Origin: an uncultured Porphyromonadaceae bacterium
GTDB taxonomy: Bacteria; Bacteroidota; Bacteroidia; Bacteroidales; Muribaculaceae
Length of the DNA: 64,000 nucleotides
Assembly: GCA_937921035.1 (NCBI GenBank)
Contig: CALEUL010000048.1
Coordinates: 1-64,000 of the forward strand
Reading direction: 5' to 3'
Shown: positions 43,344 to 52,401 of the stretch, in pieces
Position numbering within the stretch: the stretch's first letter is position 1
Layout of the letters: the number at the start of each line of letters is the position of its first letter
The notes under the pieces: model-generated
Seen by the model: the letters and a program-made list of their open reading frames with translations, nothing else
What the model was told of the DNA's origin: nothing
The model's database searches: none
Program-made: the position numbers and the translations under genes

Positions 43344-45427
43344 TATTCAGCCGTGGGTTTCAGCCATTTGTCGAACCAGCGGAAGAACAGACGCTGCCAT
43401 AGTGCGGCATTCTGTGGTTTCAGAATCCAGTGGTTCTCGTCGGGGTAGATAACCATTTCGGCGGGAATTCCGCGTAGTTTGGCGGCGTTGAAGGCAGCCA
43501 TGCCCTGCGATGCCAGAATTCGGAAGTCGAGTTCGCCGTGGCTCACCATTATGGGGGTATCCCATTTGTCTACCATGCGGTGGGGAGAGTTTGCGAAAGT
43601 GCGCTGAGCAGCCTTGTTGTCCTTCTCCCAATAGGCGCCTCCCATATCCCAGTTGGCGAACCACATTTCCTCGGTGTTTAGGTACTGGTCTTCCATATTG
43701 AAGATACCTGCGTGGGCCAACAGGGCTGCGAAGCGGTGGTTGTGGATGCCGGCGAGATAATATACGGAGAATCCGCCGTAGCTTGCGCCCGTGGCGCCTA
43801 TGTGCGCGCCGTCGATGTAGCTTTCTTTTTTCATGTCGTCTACAGCAGCAAGGTAGTCCTGCATGTTCTGTCCTGGATAGTCCTTGGAAATCTGTGCGTT
43901 CCATTCACTGCCGAAGCCGGGAAGACCGCGGCGGTTGGGAGCAATCATGATATATCCGTGCGATGCCATAAGTGCAAGGTCCCAGCGGTAGCTCCAGAAC
44001 TGGCTTACAGCCTGCTGCGGACCGCCCTGACAGTAAAGAATGGCGGGATATTTGGCGTTGGCGTCGAACTTGGGCGGGTATACCACCCAGGTAACCATCT
44101 GCTTGCCGTCGGTTGTGGGTACCATACGCTTCTTCACAACGGGCATGTCGAGCTGAGCGAATACAGCTCCATTTACATCTGTAAGCTGCTTAACCTCGGG
44201 CGCTTTCTTGCCCTTGAGAGTGATTGAATACAGCTCGTTGGGGCGCAGCATGGAGTGTTTCATCGTAATCACACTGTTCTTGCCGACGGGCGAGAGCGTT
44301 GTAAAGTCGGCACACTCGTCGGTGAGCTTGCTTACGGCCGCTGTTTTCACGTTGATGCTGAAAACGGGAATCACGCCGTCCTGGGGAGCAACAAAATATA
44401 TGTCTTTTCCATCGGGAGCCCATGCGAATTCGTCGATGGTATAATCCCAGTTGGCTGTTAGGTCATGCTTCTCGGCGGTGGCACAATCCATAATGAAAAG
44501 ACGGTTGCGGTCACTCTCGTAGCCGTCGTGTTCCATCGAGAGCCATGCCAGATATTTGCCGTCGGGCGAGAAAGCGGGCATCGTGTCATAGCCCATCATG
44601 CCCTCTGTAAGGTTGTGTGTCTCGCCCGATTCTATATTATAAATGTACAGGTCGGAGTTTGTAGACAGTGAATACTCCATGCCCGTTTTCTTGCGCGATA
44701 CATAAACCAGCATCTTGCCGTCGGGGTGCCATGCGAACGATTCCACGCCTCCGAAGGGCTTCATGGGTGCCTCGAAAGGCTCGTCGGCCATGATATCTTT
44801 CAGCCCGGTAACCTTGGTGCCGTCGAAAGCGCCGATGAAAGGATGAGGAATTTCGGTAACCCACTCGTCCCAGTGTTTGTACATAAGGTCATCGATAACG
44901 CGGCCCGTAGCTTTAGGTAGGTCGGGATAGAGATCACCGGCAGAACGGGCATATTTTACATTGCCGATAACTACCACCTTGGATTCGTCGGGCGAGAAAA
45001 GGAAGCCGGATATACCGCCCGGATGTTCGCTCACCTGACGGCGTCCGGTTCCGTCGGCATTCATCATCCATATCTGCATGTTACCGTCGGTGTCGGGATA
45101 CATAAAGGCTATATGCTGGCCGTCGGCCATCCATACGGCGCCGCTTTCGCTTTTGGGCGTTTCGGTTATGCGTACCGGAGTTGCGCCTGCCGTGGCAAGG
45201 CTGAGGGTATACAGGTCGTTATTGGAATTGTTCTCGGCAAGGTTCTCGTAGGAAATTCCGAAAAGTACTGTTTTTCCGTCGGGCGACACCGCCGGGCCGG
45301 CTACACGGCCGAGGGCCTGCATCGCGTCGGCGTCGAATATGCCTGTGGTGCTTTTGAAATCAGCTGCCTGACCGGCCGCCGTAGCAGCCACAAGCATTGC
45401 ACCTGCTGTTATTGCTATTTTATTCAT
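43343..45427 (-). CDS. Secreted S9-family prolyl oligopeptidase (DPP/acylaminoacyl type)
   Basis: The 694-residue protein starts at the ATG at 45427 with a signal peptide (MNKIAITAGAMLVAATAAGQ). An N-terminal beta-propeller (about 35-420) with repeated S-P-D-G-K phrases is followed by an alpha/beta-hydrolase domain with the nucleophile in GASYGGF (about 548-554), the acid in SHGELDFRI and the histidine in DENHWI. Such enzymes cleave short peptides in the periplasm. The frame runs open to 45631 but the longer form has no family similarity. A -7 box CAAAATTA (plus strand, 45454-45461) supports the chosen start. Confidence 0.92.
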   Translation of the reverse strand: MNKIAITAGAMLVAATAAGQAADFKSTTGIFDADAMQALGRVAGPAVSPDGKTVLFGISYENLAENNSNNDLYTLSLATAGATPVRITETPKSESGAVWMADGQHIAFMYPDTDGNMQIWMMNADGTGRRQVSEHPGGISGFLFSPDESKVVVIGNVKYARSAGDLYPDLPKATGRVIDDLMYKHWDEWVTEIPHPFIGAFDGTKVTGLKDIMADEPFEAPMKPFGGVESFAWHPDGKMLVYVSRKKTGMEYSLSTNSDLYIYNIESGETHNLTEGMMGYDTMPAFSPDGKYLAWLSMEHDGYESDRNRLFIMDCATAEKHDLTANWDYTIDEFAWAPDGKDIYFVAPQDGVIPVFSINVKTAAVSKLTDECADFTTLSPVGKNSVITMKHSMLRPNELYSITLKGKKAPEVKQLTDVNGAVFAQLDMPVVKKRMVPTTDGKQMVTWVVYPPKFDANAKYPAILYCQGGPQQAVSQFWSYRWDLALMASHGYIMIAPNRRGLPGFGSEWNAQISKDYPGQNMQDYLAAVDDMKKESYIDGAHIGATGASYGGFSVYYLAGIHNHRFAALLAHAGIFNMEDQYLNTEEMWFANWDMGGAYWEKDNKAAQRTFANSPHRMVDKWDTPIMVSHGELDFRILASQGMAAFNAAKLRGIPAEMVIYPDENHWILKPQNAALWQRLFFRWFDKWLKPTAE

Positions 45428-45563
45428 GATGGAAAGAATTATGCTTATCAGCGCAAAATTACGCACAATTTCCGACATTTCCATCCCGCCGCAGGGTTTT
45501 ATATGTGCAATTTCAATGTGGTTTTCGGTGTTAAGCTTTTTTATATGCTTTTTTCGGGTGTAC

Positions 45564-45596
45564 TTTGCCGGCATTGGGAAAATTTTACTAATTTTG
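45564..45596 (+). promoter_or_regulatory. Promoter of the ROK kinase gene
   Basis: TTTG (45564-45567) and TAATTTTG (45589-45596) are 21 bases apart; the ATG at 45630 lies 33 bases downstream. Confidence 0.7.
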
Positions 45597-45629
45597 AGCA
45601 GAAATTTAACTCTAATATCAACATATTCC

Positions 45630-46583
45630 ATGAAACCTTACGTAATAGGTATTGACATAGGCGGTACCAACACCGTTTTCGGTATCGTTGACGCCCGCGG
45701 CAATGTTATTGCCAGCTCTTCTATCAAAACAGGCAAACACGCTAACTTCGAGGACTACCTCGAAGAACTCCATACCGAAGCTACCCGTCTTATCGCCGCC
45801 AACGATGCTGTCGACAAGATTCAGGGTATAGGCATTGGCGCACCTAATGCCAACTACTACACCGGCAACATCGAGAACGCTGTAAACCTCCCCTGGAGTA
45901 ACATGCCCCTGGCACAGATTGTAAGCGATAAATTCGGTATTCCCGTAGCTATCACTAACGACGCCAATGCCGCAGCTTTAGGTGAGATGACCTACGGTTG
46001 CGCCCGTGGTATGAAAGATTTTATCATGATTACCCTCGGCACCGGCGTAGGTTCGGGCATCGTTATAAACGGTCAGCTCGTCTACGGCCACGACGGTTTC
46101 GCCGGTGAGCTTGGCCACGTGATTGTAAAACGTAACAACGGACGTCTCTGCGGCTGCGGTCGAACCGGATGTCTGGAAACATATTGTTCGGCTACCGGCG
46201 TTGCTCGCACGGCCCGTGAGTTCCTCGAAGCTCGCAATGAGCCGTCGCTGCTGCGCAATCTGCCTATCGAGAGCATAACCTCGAAAGACGTTTACGATGC
46301 CGCCATGAACGGCGACAGCATGGCTAAAGACATCTTCGAATATACAGGCACTATCCTTGGCGAGGCTTTTGCCGATATGATGGTGTTCTCCTCGCCCGCT
46401 GCGTTTGTTTTATTCGGTGGCCTTGCCAAGAGCGGCGAACTGTTGCTACGTCCCCTGCGCGAAGCGATGGACAAGAATATGCTCGGCGTATTCAAGGGCA
46501 AAGCGAAAGTAATGCTCAGCGAACTCAAGGAAGCCGACGCCGCAGTTCTCGGCGCCAGTGCACTTGGCTGGGAAGCAAAATAA
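45630..46583 (+). CDS. ROK-family sugar kinase, probable glucokinase
   Basis: The 317-residue protein starts MKPYVIGIDIGGTNTVFG (ATP-binding phosphate-1 loop), has the NDANAAALGE sugar-binding segment, the GTGVGSGIVINGQLV phosphate-2 loop and the ROK zinc motif CGCGRTGCLETYCS. These features fit bacterial ROK glucokinases; N-acetylsugar kinases of the same family cannot be fully excluded. The frame is open upstream to 45426, but the promoter and family start support 45630. It diverges from the S9 peptidase gene and ends in its own terminator. Confidence 0.92.
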   Translation: MKPYVIGIDIGGTNTVFGIVDARGNVIASSSIKTGKHANFEDYLEELHTEATRLIAANDAVDKIQGIGIGAPNANYYTGNIENAVNLPWSNMPLAQIVSDKFGIPVAITNDANAAALGEMTYGCARGMKDFIMITLGTGVGSGIVINGQLVYGHDGFAGELGHVIVKRNNGRLCGCGRTGCLETYCSATGVARTAREFLEARNEPSLLRNLPIESITSKDVYDAAMNGDSMAKDIFEYTGTILGEAFADMMVFSSPAAFVLFGGLAKSGELLLRPLREAMDKNMLGVFKGKAKVMLSELKEADAAVLGASALGWEAK

Positions 46584-46619
46584 ATAAGAATTAAAGATAA
46601 TTGTTCATAAAATCGTAGA

Positions 46620-46651
46620 AAGGTGCCGTCGCGACGACGGCACCTTTTTTT
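46620..46651 (+). terminator. Terminator of the ROK kinase gene
   Basis: AGGTGCCGTCG (46621-46631) pairs with CGACGGCACCT (46635-46645) around a 3-base loop, with T residues from 46645 to 46651. It lies between the converging ROK and nifJ genes and may also stop nifJ transcripts. Confidence 0.92.
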
Positions 46652-46664
46652 GCAGAGCAAATGT

Positions 46665-49600
46665 CTATTTCTTTTTCGACAGATAGTGAAGATTATCGGC
46701 AGCGCGGTTGCAGTCGGCCTGCAGTTTGGGGCGCAAGATGCCGGCTTCCGAGGGATCGGTCATAAGCAGGTCGGCATAGCGGTCCTCGTTGTTCACGTAT
46801 TCGTCTACTGTACGTACTGGTTCGGTGCTGGGATATCGCGGCGATGCTGTAAGGGCGTCGGAGCCGTTTGTGCCGCTGTTGTCCGGACCGGGCACGATGC
46901 CGTCGATAGTAAGGGCCTTCTGTCCTTCGGCAGCCTTGCGTGGATCGTATCGGTACAGTTGCCAGTATCCGGCTTCTACGGCGCGGCGCTGCTCAACAAT
47001 GGAGTGTCCCAGACCCGGACGGATTCCGTGTACAATGCATGGACAATAGGCAATTACGATGGCAGGCCCGGGATAGCGTTCGGCTTCCTCGAGGGCGTCG
47101 ATGGTCTGCTGATAGTTGGCACCCAGGGCAACAGAAGCCACATAGACCGAACCGTATGTCATCATCATCTGCCCAAGTTCCTTCTTCGCCACACGCTTGC
47201 CGTCGGGCGAATATTTGGCCACGGCACTGCGGGGCGTAGCCTTTGAGGTTTGTCCGCCTGTATTTGAGTAGCATTCGGTATCCATCACCAGTATCTTGAC
47301 AGGTTCACCAGAGGCAAGGACATGGTCGAGTCCGGCAAAGCCGATATCGTAAGCCCAGCCGTCGCCGCCGATGCTCCATACGGTCTTTTTACCGAACATA
47401 TCGGCATCGTTGAGCAGGTCGGCATAGGCCGGATTGACATCTTTGACGGGTTCGAGCATGGCTGCGAGCTGGCATCCCGTCTCACGCGACAGTTCGGGGT
47501 CGTCTATTGCGGAATACCACGCCTGCAGAGGAACTTTGAGGTATGGGAGTGTGTCGGTGTCGTCGATGAGTGCGCGAACTTTGGCAGCCACACGGCGTCT
47601 GCGCTGCTGCATTGCCACAAGCATGCCGAATCCATATTCGCCGTTGTCCTCGAACAGGGAGTTTCCCCATGCGGGGCCGCGACCGTCTGGAGCAGCTGTA
47701 TAGCTGTTGGACGGAAAGTTGGCACCCCATACAGAGCTACATCCGGTAGCGTTGGCAATCAGCATGCGGTCGCCGAACAACTGCGTGAGCAGCTTCACAT
47801 ACGGTGTTTCGCCACAGCCTGCGCATGCACCGGAGAACTGGAGGCCCGGCTGCTGCAACTGCGAGCCGTTTACGGTGGCGCGGGGCAGCAGATTGTTCTT
47901 GAGAGTTACATTCTCCATAGCCCATTGCACCATCGGAATTTCTTTGTCGAGAACATCGTGTATCGGTGTCATCTCCAGGGCGTGGCCTGGACAGATGATT
48001 GAGCATGACGAGCATCCCAGGCAGTCCTCTACGAAGTTCTGTATATGAAATTTGTATCCCTCGAGGGCGGACGCGCCCTTGGCATCTTTCATTGCGAAAC
48101 CTTCGGGCGCCTTCGCTGCTTCATCGGAAGTAAGTACGAATGGTCGGATAGCGGCATGGGGACAAACCAGCGAACACTCCGTACACTGCACGCATTTGTC
48201 GGCGTTCCATACGGGAACTCTGGTGGCTATGCGTCGATGCTCGTAGGCTGTGGTACCCATAGGCATTATACCGGCGGGATTGAGTGCCGAAACGGGGATG
48301 TTGTCTCCAATGCCTTTCATGCAGGGTGTATGGATGTTCTCTATAAAAGATTTCAGTGCGGGTGTGGCATATCGTGGATTGCGTGCCAATGTGATTTCCG
48401 GAGCTGTGGTCCATCCGTCTACTTTCGTATAATCCACTTCGGCAAGAGCGTATACCGCCATCTCTACCGCGCGGAGATTTCTCTTTACAACCTCGCCGCC
48501 CTCGTGGATGTATGTGGCTTTTATCTGTTCTTTGAGTGCGGCGACGCTCTCGGAAAACGGAACTATCGCGCTCAGATAAAGGAAAACAGTTTCCATCGGC
48601 ATGTTCACATGCTCGCCAAGACCACAGGTGGCAGCTATGCGGTAGGCATCGATATTATAGAATTTCAGTTTTTTGTCGGCGATGGCCTTGCGCATGGAAA
48701 GAGGCAGGCGCGAGCACATCTGCTGTGGTGTATACGGCGAGTTAAGCACGAAAATACCGCCGGGGCGCACTTTGCCGACCATATCGAAGCGGTTGACATA
48801 CGATGTCTTGTGGCAGCCGACATAATCGGCCTGTTCTATGCCGTAGGCCGACTTAACCGGCGCTTTGCCGATACGCAGCTGCGATATCGTGTAGCCGCCC
48901 GACTTCTTGGCCGAGTAGCTGAAATACGCCTGTGCATAGAGCCCGGGTGTGTTGCCGATTATTGCCGCCACTTGTTTGGTGGCGCCCACGGTGCCGTCGT
49001 TGCCGATGCCGTAGAATATCGACTGATAGCTGTGTGTGGCGGCGTCGGTTTCTACTGTCTGGCTGTAGTCGAGCGACAGATGGGTAACATCATCGTGTAT
49101 GCCGACCGTAAACTGTTCTTTGGGGCTTTCTTTCGCCATTTCGTCGAACACTGCCTTTACCATCGAGGGATTGAAATCCTTGCTCGAAAGACCATACCTG
49201 CCGCCGATTATGCGGACACCGGATTTGTCGGTACCGGCAAGGGCCGATATAATGTCCTGACATAAAGGCTCGTGCTGTGCGCCGGGTTCTTTTGTGCGGT
49301 CGAGTACGGCAATGGTACGTACACTTTTGGGGAGTGCCGCGCGGAATGCCTCAACTGGAAAGGGCCGATACAGACGCACTTTTATCACACCGGTCTTGTA
49401 GCCCATCTCCCGGTTCAGATAATCCACTGTCTCACTCACTACATCTGCCGCGGAACCTATCACCACAATAATACGGTCGGCGTCAGGCGCTCCCTGGTAA
49501 TCAACGAGATGATACCGGCGCCCTGTAATTCCCGCAACCTTGTCCATCGCCTCCTGCACTATCTGGGGAAAAGCGTCGTAGTATTTGTTTGGAGCTTCGC

Positions 49601-50279
49601 GGTTCTGGAAATATACATCCGGATTCTGACAGGAGCCGCGCACTGTGGGATGTTCGGGATTCATGGCGCTTCGGCGGAATTGCTCTACTTTCTGCCAGTT
49701 CACCAATGGGCGTATTTCCTCGTAGTCGATAACCTCGATGGTATCCATTTCGGACGATGTGCGCCAGCCGTCGAAAAAGTGCAGCACCGGCAGTGAACCT
49801 TCGATAGCTGCAAGATGCGCCACCACGGCAAGATCCATAGTTTCCTGAACCGATGCCGATGCGAGCATGGCAAATCCGGTGGCACGGCATGCCATAACAT
49901 CCTGATGGTCGCCGAATATGGAAAGCGCGTGCGTTGCAAGCGAGCGGCATCCAACATGGAAAACTACCGGCAGCAGTTCGCCGGAAATCTTGTACATGTT
50001 GGGAATCATGAGCATAAGTCCCTGCGACGCGGTGAATGTGGTTGCCAGCGCGCCTGCGGCAGCGGCTCCGTGTACGGCACCGGCGGCCCCGAGTTCGCTT
50101 TCCATTTCGCGGACTTCAAGAGCTTGTCCCATAAGGTTCTTGCGGCCTTCAAGACCCCATTTCTGGGCGGTGTCGCCCATAGAGGCTATTGGTGTGATAG
50201 GGTAGATTGTTGCTACATCGCTCATGGCGTAAGCCACATGCGCGGCCGCCGTACATCCGTCAAGTATCTGTTTCTTCAT
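46665..50279 (-). CDS. nifJ: Pyruvate:ferredoxin (flavodoxin) oxidoreductase
   Basis: PFOR oxidises pyruvate to acetyl-CoA and CO2 and reduces ferredoxin; it is central to anaerobic energy metabolism. The single 1204-residue chain has the alpha domain (MSDVATIYPITPIASMGD start), the gamma domain, two 4Fe-4S motifs (CVQCTECSLVCPHAA near 694-708 and CLGCSSCSIICPGHA near 748-762) and the C-terminal TPP domain with CAGCGETPYVKLLTQLFG, ANATGCSSVWG and the GGDGWAYDIGFAG motif. It is complete. The 107-base gap upstream contains only a weak imperfect hairpin (50310-50327). Confidence 0.97.
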   Translation of the reverse strand: MKKQILDGCTAAAHVAYAMSDVATIYPITPIASMGDTAQKWGLEGRKNLMGQALEVREMESELGAAGAVHGAAAAGALATTFTASQGLMLMIPNMYKISGELLPVVFHVGCRSLATHALSIFGDHQDVMACRATGFAMLASASVQETMDLAVVAHLAAIEGSLPVLHFFDGWRTSSEMDTIEVIDYEEIRPLVNWQKVEQFRRSAMNPEHPTVRGSCQNPDVYFQNREAPNKYYDAFPQIVQEAMDKVAGITGRRYHLVDYQGAPDADRIIVVIGSAADVVSETVDYLNREMGYKTGVIKVRLYRPFPVEAFRAALPKSVRTIAVLDRTKEPGAQHEPLCQDIISALAGTDKSGVRIIGGRYGLSSKDFNPSMVKAVFDEMAKESPKEQFTVGIHDDVTHLSLDYSQTVETDAATHSYQSIFYGIGNDGTVGATKQVAAIIGNTPGLYAQAYFSYSAKKSGGYTISQLRIGKAPVKSAYGIEQADYVGCHKTSYVNRFDMVGKVRPGGIFVLNSPYTPQQMCSRLPLSMRKAIADKKLKFYNIDAYRIAATCGLGEHVNMPMETVFLYLSAIVPFSESVAALKEQIKATYIHEGGEVVKRNLRAVEMAVYALAEVDYTKVDGWTTAPEITLARNPRYATPALKSFIENIHTPCMKGIGDNIPVSALNPAGIMPMGTTAYEHRRIATRVPVWNADKCVQCTECSLVCPHAAIRPFVLTSDEAAKAPEGFAMKDAKGASALEGYKFHIQNFVEDCLGCSSCSIICPGHALEMTPIHDVLDKEIPMVQWAMENVTLKNNLLPRATVNGSQLQQPGLQFSGACAGCGETPYVKLLTQLFGDRMLIANATGCSSVWGANFPSNSYTAAPDGRGPAWGNSLFEDNGEYGFGMLVAMQQRRRRVAAKVRALIDDTDTLPYLKVPLQAWYSAIDDPELSRETGCQLAAMLEPVKDVNPAYADLLNDADMFGKKTVWSIGGDGWAYDIGFAGLDHVLASGEPVKILVMDTECYSNTGGQTSKATPRSAVAKYSPDGKRVAKKELGQMMMTYGSVYVASVALGANYQQTIDALEEAERYPGPAIVIAYCPCIVHGIRPGLGHSIVEQRRAVEAGYWQLYRYDPRKAAEGQKALTIDGIVPGPDNSGTNGSDALTASPRYPSTEPVRTVDEYVNNEDRYADLLMTDPSEAGILRPKLQADCNRAADNLHYLSKKK

Positions 50280-50387
50280 CTCCGGGTTATATTATAATGA
50301 ATACCGCAACGCTCCGCACGCGGGGCGCCGTGATATTTCTACAACACCGGAAAATGATTAAAGTTTGTGTGGCGTATTCACAGTGAA

Positions 50388-51164
50388 TCAGTATTCGGCA
50401 ATCTCCTGTGGCAGGAAGTAGATGCAGAACGGCGCGGCACTGTCGTTTGCTTCGAATCGGTAGCGCATTCCCAGATTCAGAGCCTTCATAAGCGCAAGCT
50501 GTTCCGCACCCTGCGCCGATTGCAGCGATTCCTGCAGCAGTGGCCTGAACTGGTCTACAAGGCTCAGGGAATCTATATCGCGGAAGTTGTATACGGCTGG
50601 GTCGAAAACATAAGCTACCTCCACAAAGGCACTGTCTACGGTAACTGAGGATATGATTAGCCTGTCGCCGTCTACTTTCTGCGGACAACGGGCGTTCTCG
50701 TTTGCCATAAGAGCCTCGATGCGTTCGGTGTCGCTCACCGTGCTATTCTTGTGTGCGGCAATCTCGCGTAGCTGTTCTTGAGAGAAGTCGATATCGAGTG
50801 TGTCATCGGTTATCTTACCAATAAAGCGCAGCCTCATGGCAGCGCCGGCTTCTGTAAGCAACCCGGAAAGTTCCTCCAACTGCTTGCCTTGTAGGTTCTG
50901 CGCTATGATACGGCGCAGCGGGGTCTCCGACATCCTCATGTCGCGCACCGTATTGGCCTGTTCGGTGCACGTATAGTTTATTGTAAACAGGTTTGCGTCG
51001 GTGTCGTAGCTGTACTGCGACAGCACAAGTTCTGAATCTATAACCTGGGGGCATTCGCGGTTCTGGCGTACGGCATAGTTTCCTAAAGCAGTCTGTTTCC
51101 CGTCGGAACATCCGGCGATTAGTGCTAACAGTGCGGTACAGAGAATGATGGAGATTCTTCGCAT
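50388..51164 (-). CDS. Lipoprotein with an internal duplication, unknown function
   Basis: The 258-residue protein has a lipoprotein signal (LLALIAGC, lipidated Cys at 19). The mature part consists of two related halves of about 100 residues: the first opens NRECPQVIDSELVLSQ and the second NARCPQKVDGDRLIISS, and each continues with a beta segment, a helix of the form LxxLLxExLQxAQG and a final strand pair. I do not recognise the family. It starts 1 base after the M16 peptidase gene ends, so it belongs to the purE-ispG-peptidase unit. Confidence 0.72.
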   Translation of the reverse strand: MRRISIILCTALLALIAGCSDGKQTALGNYAVRQNRECPQVIDSELVLSQYSYDTDANLFTINYTCTEQANTVRDMRMSETPLRRIIAQNLQGKQLEELSGLLTEAGAAMRLRFIGKITDDTLDIDFSQEQLREIAAHKNSTVSDTERIEALMANENARCPQKVDGDRLIISSVTVDSAFVEVAYVFDPAVYNFRDIDSLSLVDQFRPLLQESLQSAQGAEQLALMKALNLGMRYRFEANDSAAPFCIYFLPQEIAEY

Positions 51165-51165
51165 A

Positions 51166-52401
51166 TTATTTTGGCAGATATATTAGAGTGGACGGGTTGG
51201 CCAGCTGCAAGGCAAGGGCTTTTATGTCGGCAGGCTGTACGGCCTCGATGGTATTGCGGACATATCCTTCGGGCGACAGCCCGTTTTTGTACAGCATCTC
51301 GCGGGCAATGGACATGATGCGGTTTTCGCGGTTTTCAGATCCAACGGCAAGCTGCCCGAGGTACTGGCGTTTAGCCTTCGCCAGGGTTCTTGCCAGTGCG
51401 GCATCGGGAGTGTCGGCAAGGTGCCGCATTGTGTCGCGGCATATGCGCAGACAGCGTTCGGTATCTTCGGCATCACAGCCGAAGTACACCGTCAGCAAAC
51501 CTCCTGACGAGAAATGCGAGGAACTGGCCTCCACATTGTACACAAGACCTCGGCGCTCGCGCAGTTCCACGTTCAGCAGGGAGTTCATGCCGGGGCCTCC
51601 GATAAGATTCGCGAAAAGAAAATCTGCGAAACGGGCGTCGGAGAATATGCTTGCCACGGGAATGCCGAGTGCGGCATGCGACTGGTGCAGACCGTCGAGG
51701 CGGACAGTATTATTGGACGGAACAAAGATATTGTCCTGTCGTCGCTGACAGCCGGTTCCGGCGGCCAAAGGAGCGAAGTGTTTTTCTACAAGTGCAGCTA
51801 TGCGTCCCTGGCTCTGAGGTCCGCTGTAAAATGCCACGATATTTCCGGAGGTATAGAATCTGTCCAAAAAACTGCGGCAGTCGGCGCTGACGAGGCGACG
51901 TACCGATTCGGGAGTCCCCAAAATATTGTGCCCCAACGGCGAACCGGCGAATACCTGGTCTTCGAAATCGTCGAAAACGGCATCGCTCGGGGTATCGCGG
52001 TAGGAGTATATTTCGTCCAGCACCACCTCGCGTTCCTTGTCTATCTCCTTGTCGGGAAAAACGGAATTGAGCACAAGGTCGGCCACAAGTTCGATGGCCC
52101 TGGCGGCATTGCCGCCGGGGTAAATGCTGTATACTGTGGTTTCTTCCTTGGTGGTGAAGGCGTTGAGCTCGCCTCCGACGGCCTCCATGCGGTTTATTAT
52201 ATGCCAGGGAGAGCGGTGCCGGGTGCCTTTGAAGATTGTATGCTCCACAAGGTGGGCGAGGCCCTGCTCTTCCACACTCTCATCGGCGCTTCCGGCTCGC
52301 ACAACCACTCCGAAGATTCCGGCGCCCACATTGCGGTGCTGCAGATGAACCATCCGCAGTCCGTTGGCGAACGTTACAGTCGATGGCTGCGGAAGCTTCA
52401 T
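51166..52401 (-). CDS. M16-family metallopeptidase (processing-peptidase type)
   Basis: The 411-residue protein has the zinc motif HLVEH (in QGLAHLVEHTIFKGT) and the downstream glutamate in EREVVLDEIYSYRD, followed by the inactive second M16 domain with GGPGMNSLLNVELRERRGLVYNV. It has no signal peptide and resembles mitochondrial processing peptidase beta-type enzymes of bacteria. The ATG at 52401 overlaps the ispG stop codon (ATGA), which supports it over the longer frame to 52488. Confidence 0.93.
   Translation of the reverse strand: MKLPQPSTVTFANGLRMVHLQHRNVGAGIFGVVVRAGSADESVEEQGLAHLVEHTIFKGTRHRSPWHIINRMEAVGGELNAFTTKEETTVYSIYPGGNAARAIELVADLVLNSVFPDKEIDKEREVVLDEIYSYRDTPSDAVFDDFEDQVFAGSPLGHNILGTPESVRRLVSADCRSFLDRFYTSGNIVAFYSGPQSQGRIAALVEKHFAPLAAGTGCQRRQDNIFVPSNNTVRLDGLHQSHAALGIPVASIFSDARFADFLFANLIGGPGMNSLLNVELRERRGLVYNVEASSSHFSSGGLLTVYFGCDAEDTERCLRICRDTMRHLADTPDAALARTLAKAKRQYLGQLAVGSENRENRIMSIAREMLYKNGLSPEGYVRNTIEAVQPADIKALALQLANPSTLIYLPK

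Noticed and set aside
48045..49265. A 406-codon open frame opposite nifJ
   Set aside because: The frame is only the complement of PFOR coding sequence with no independent support.
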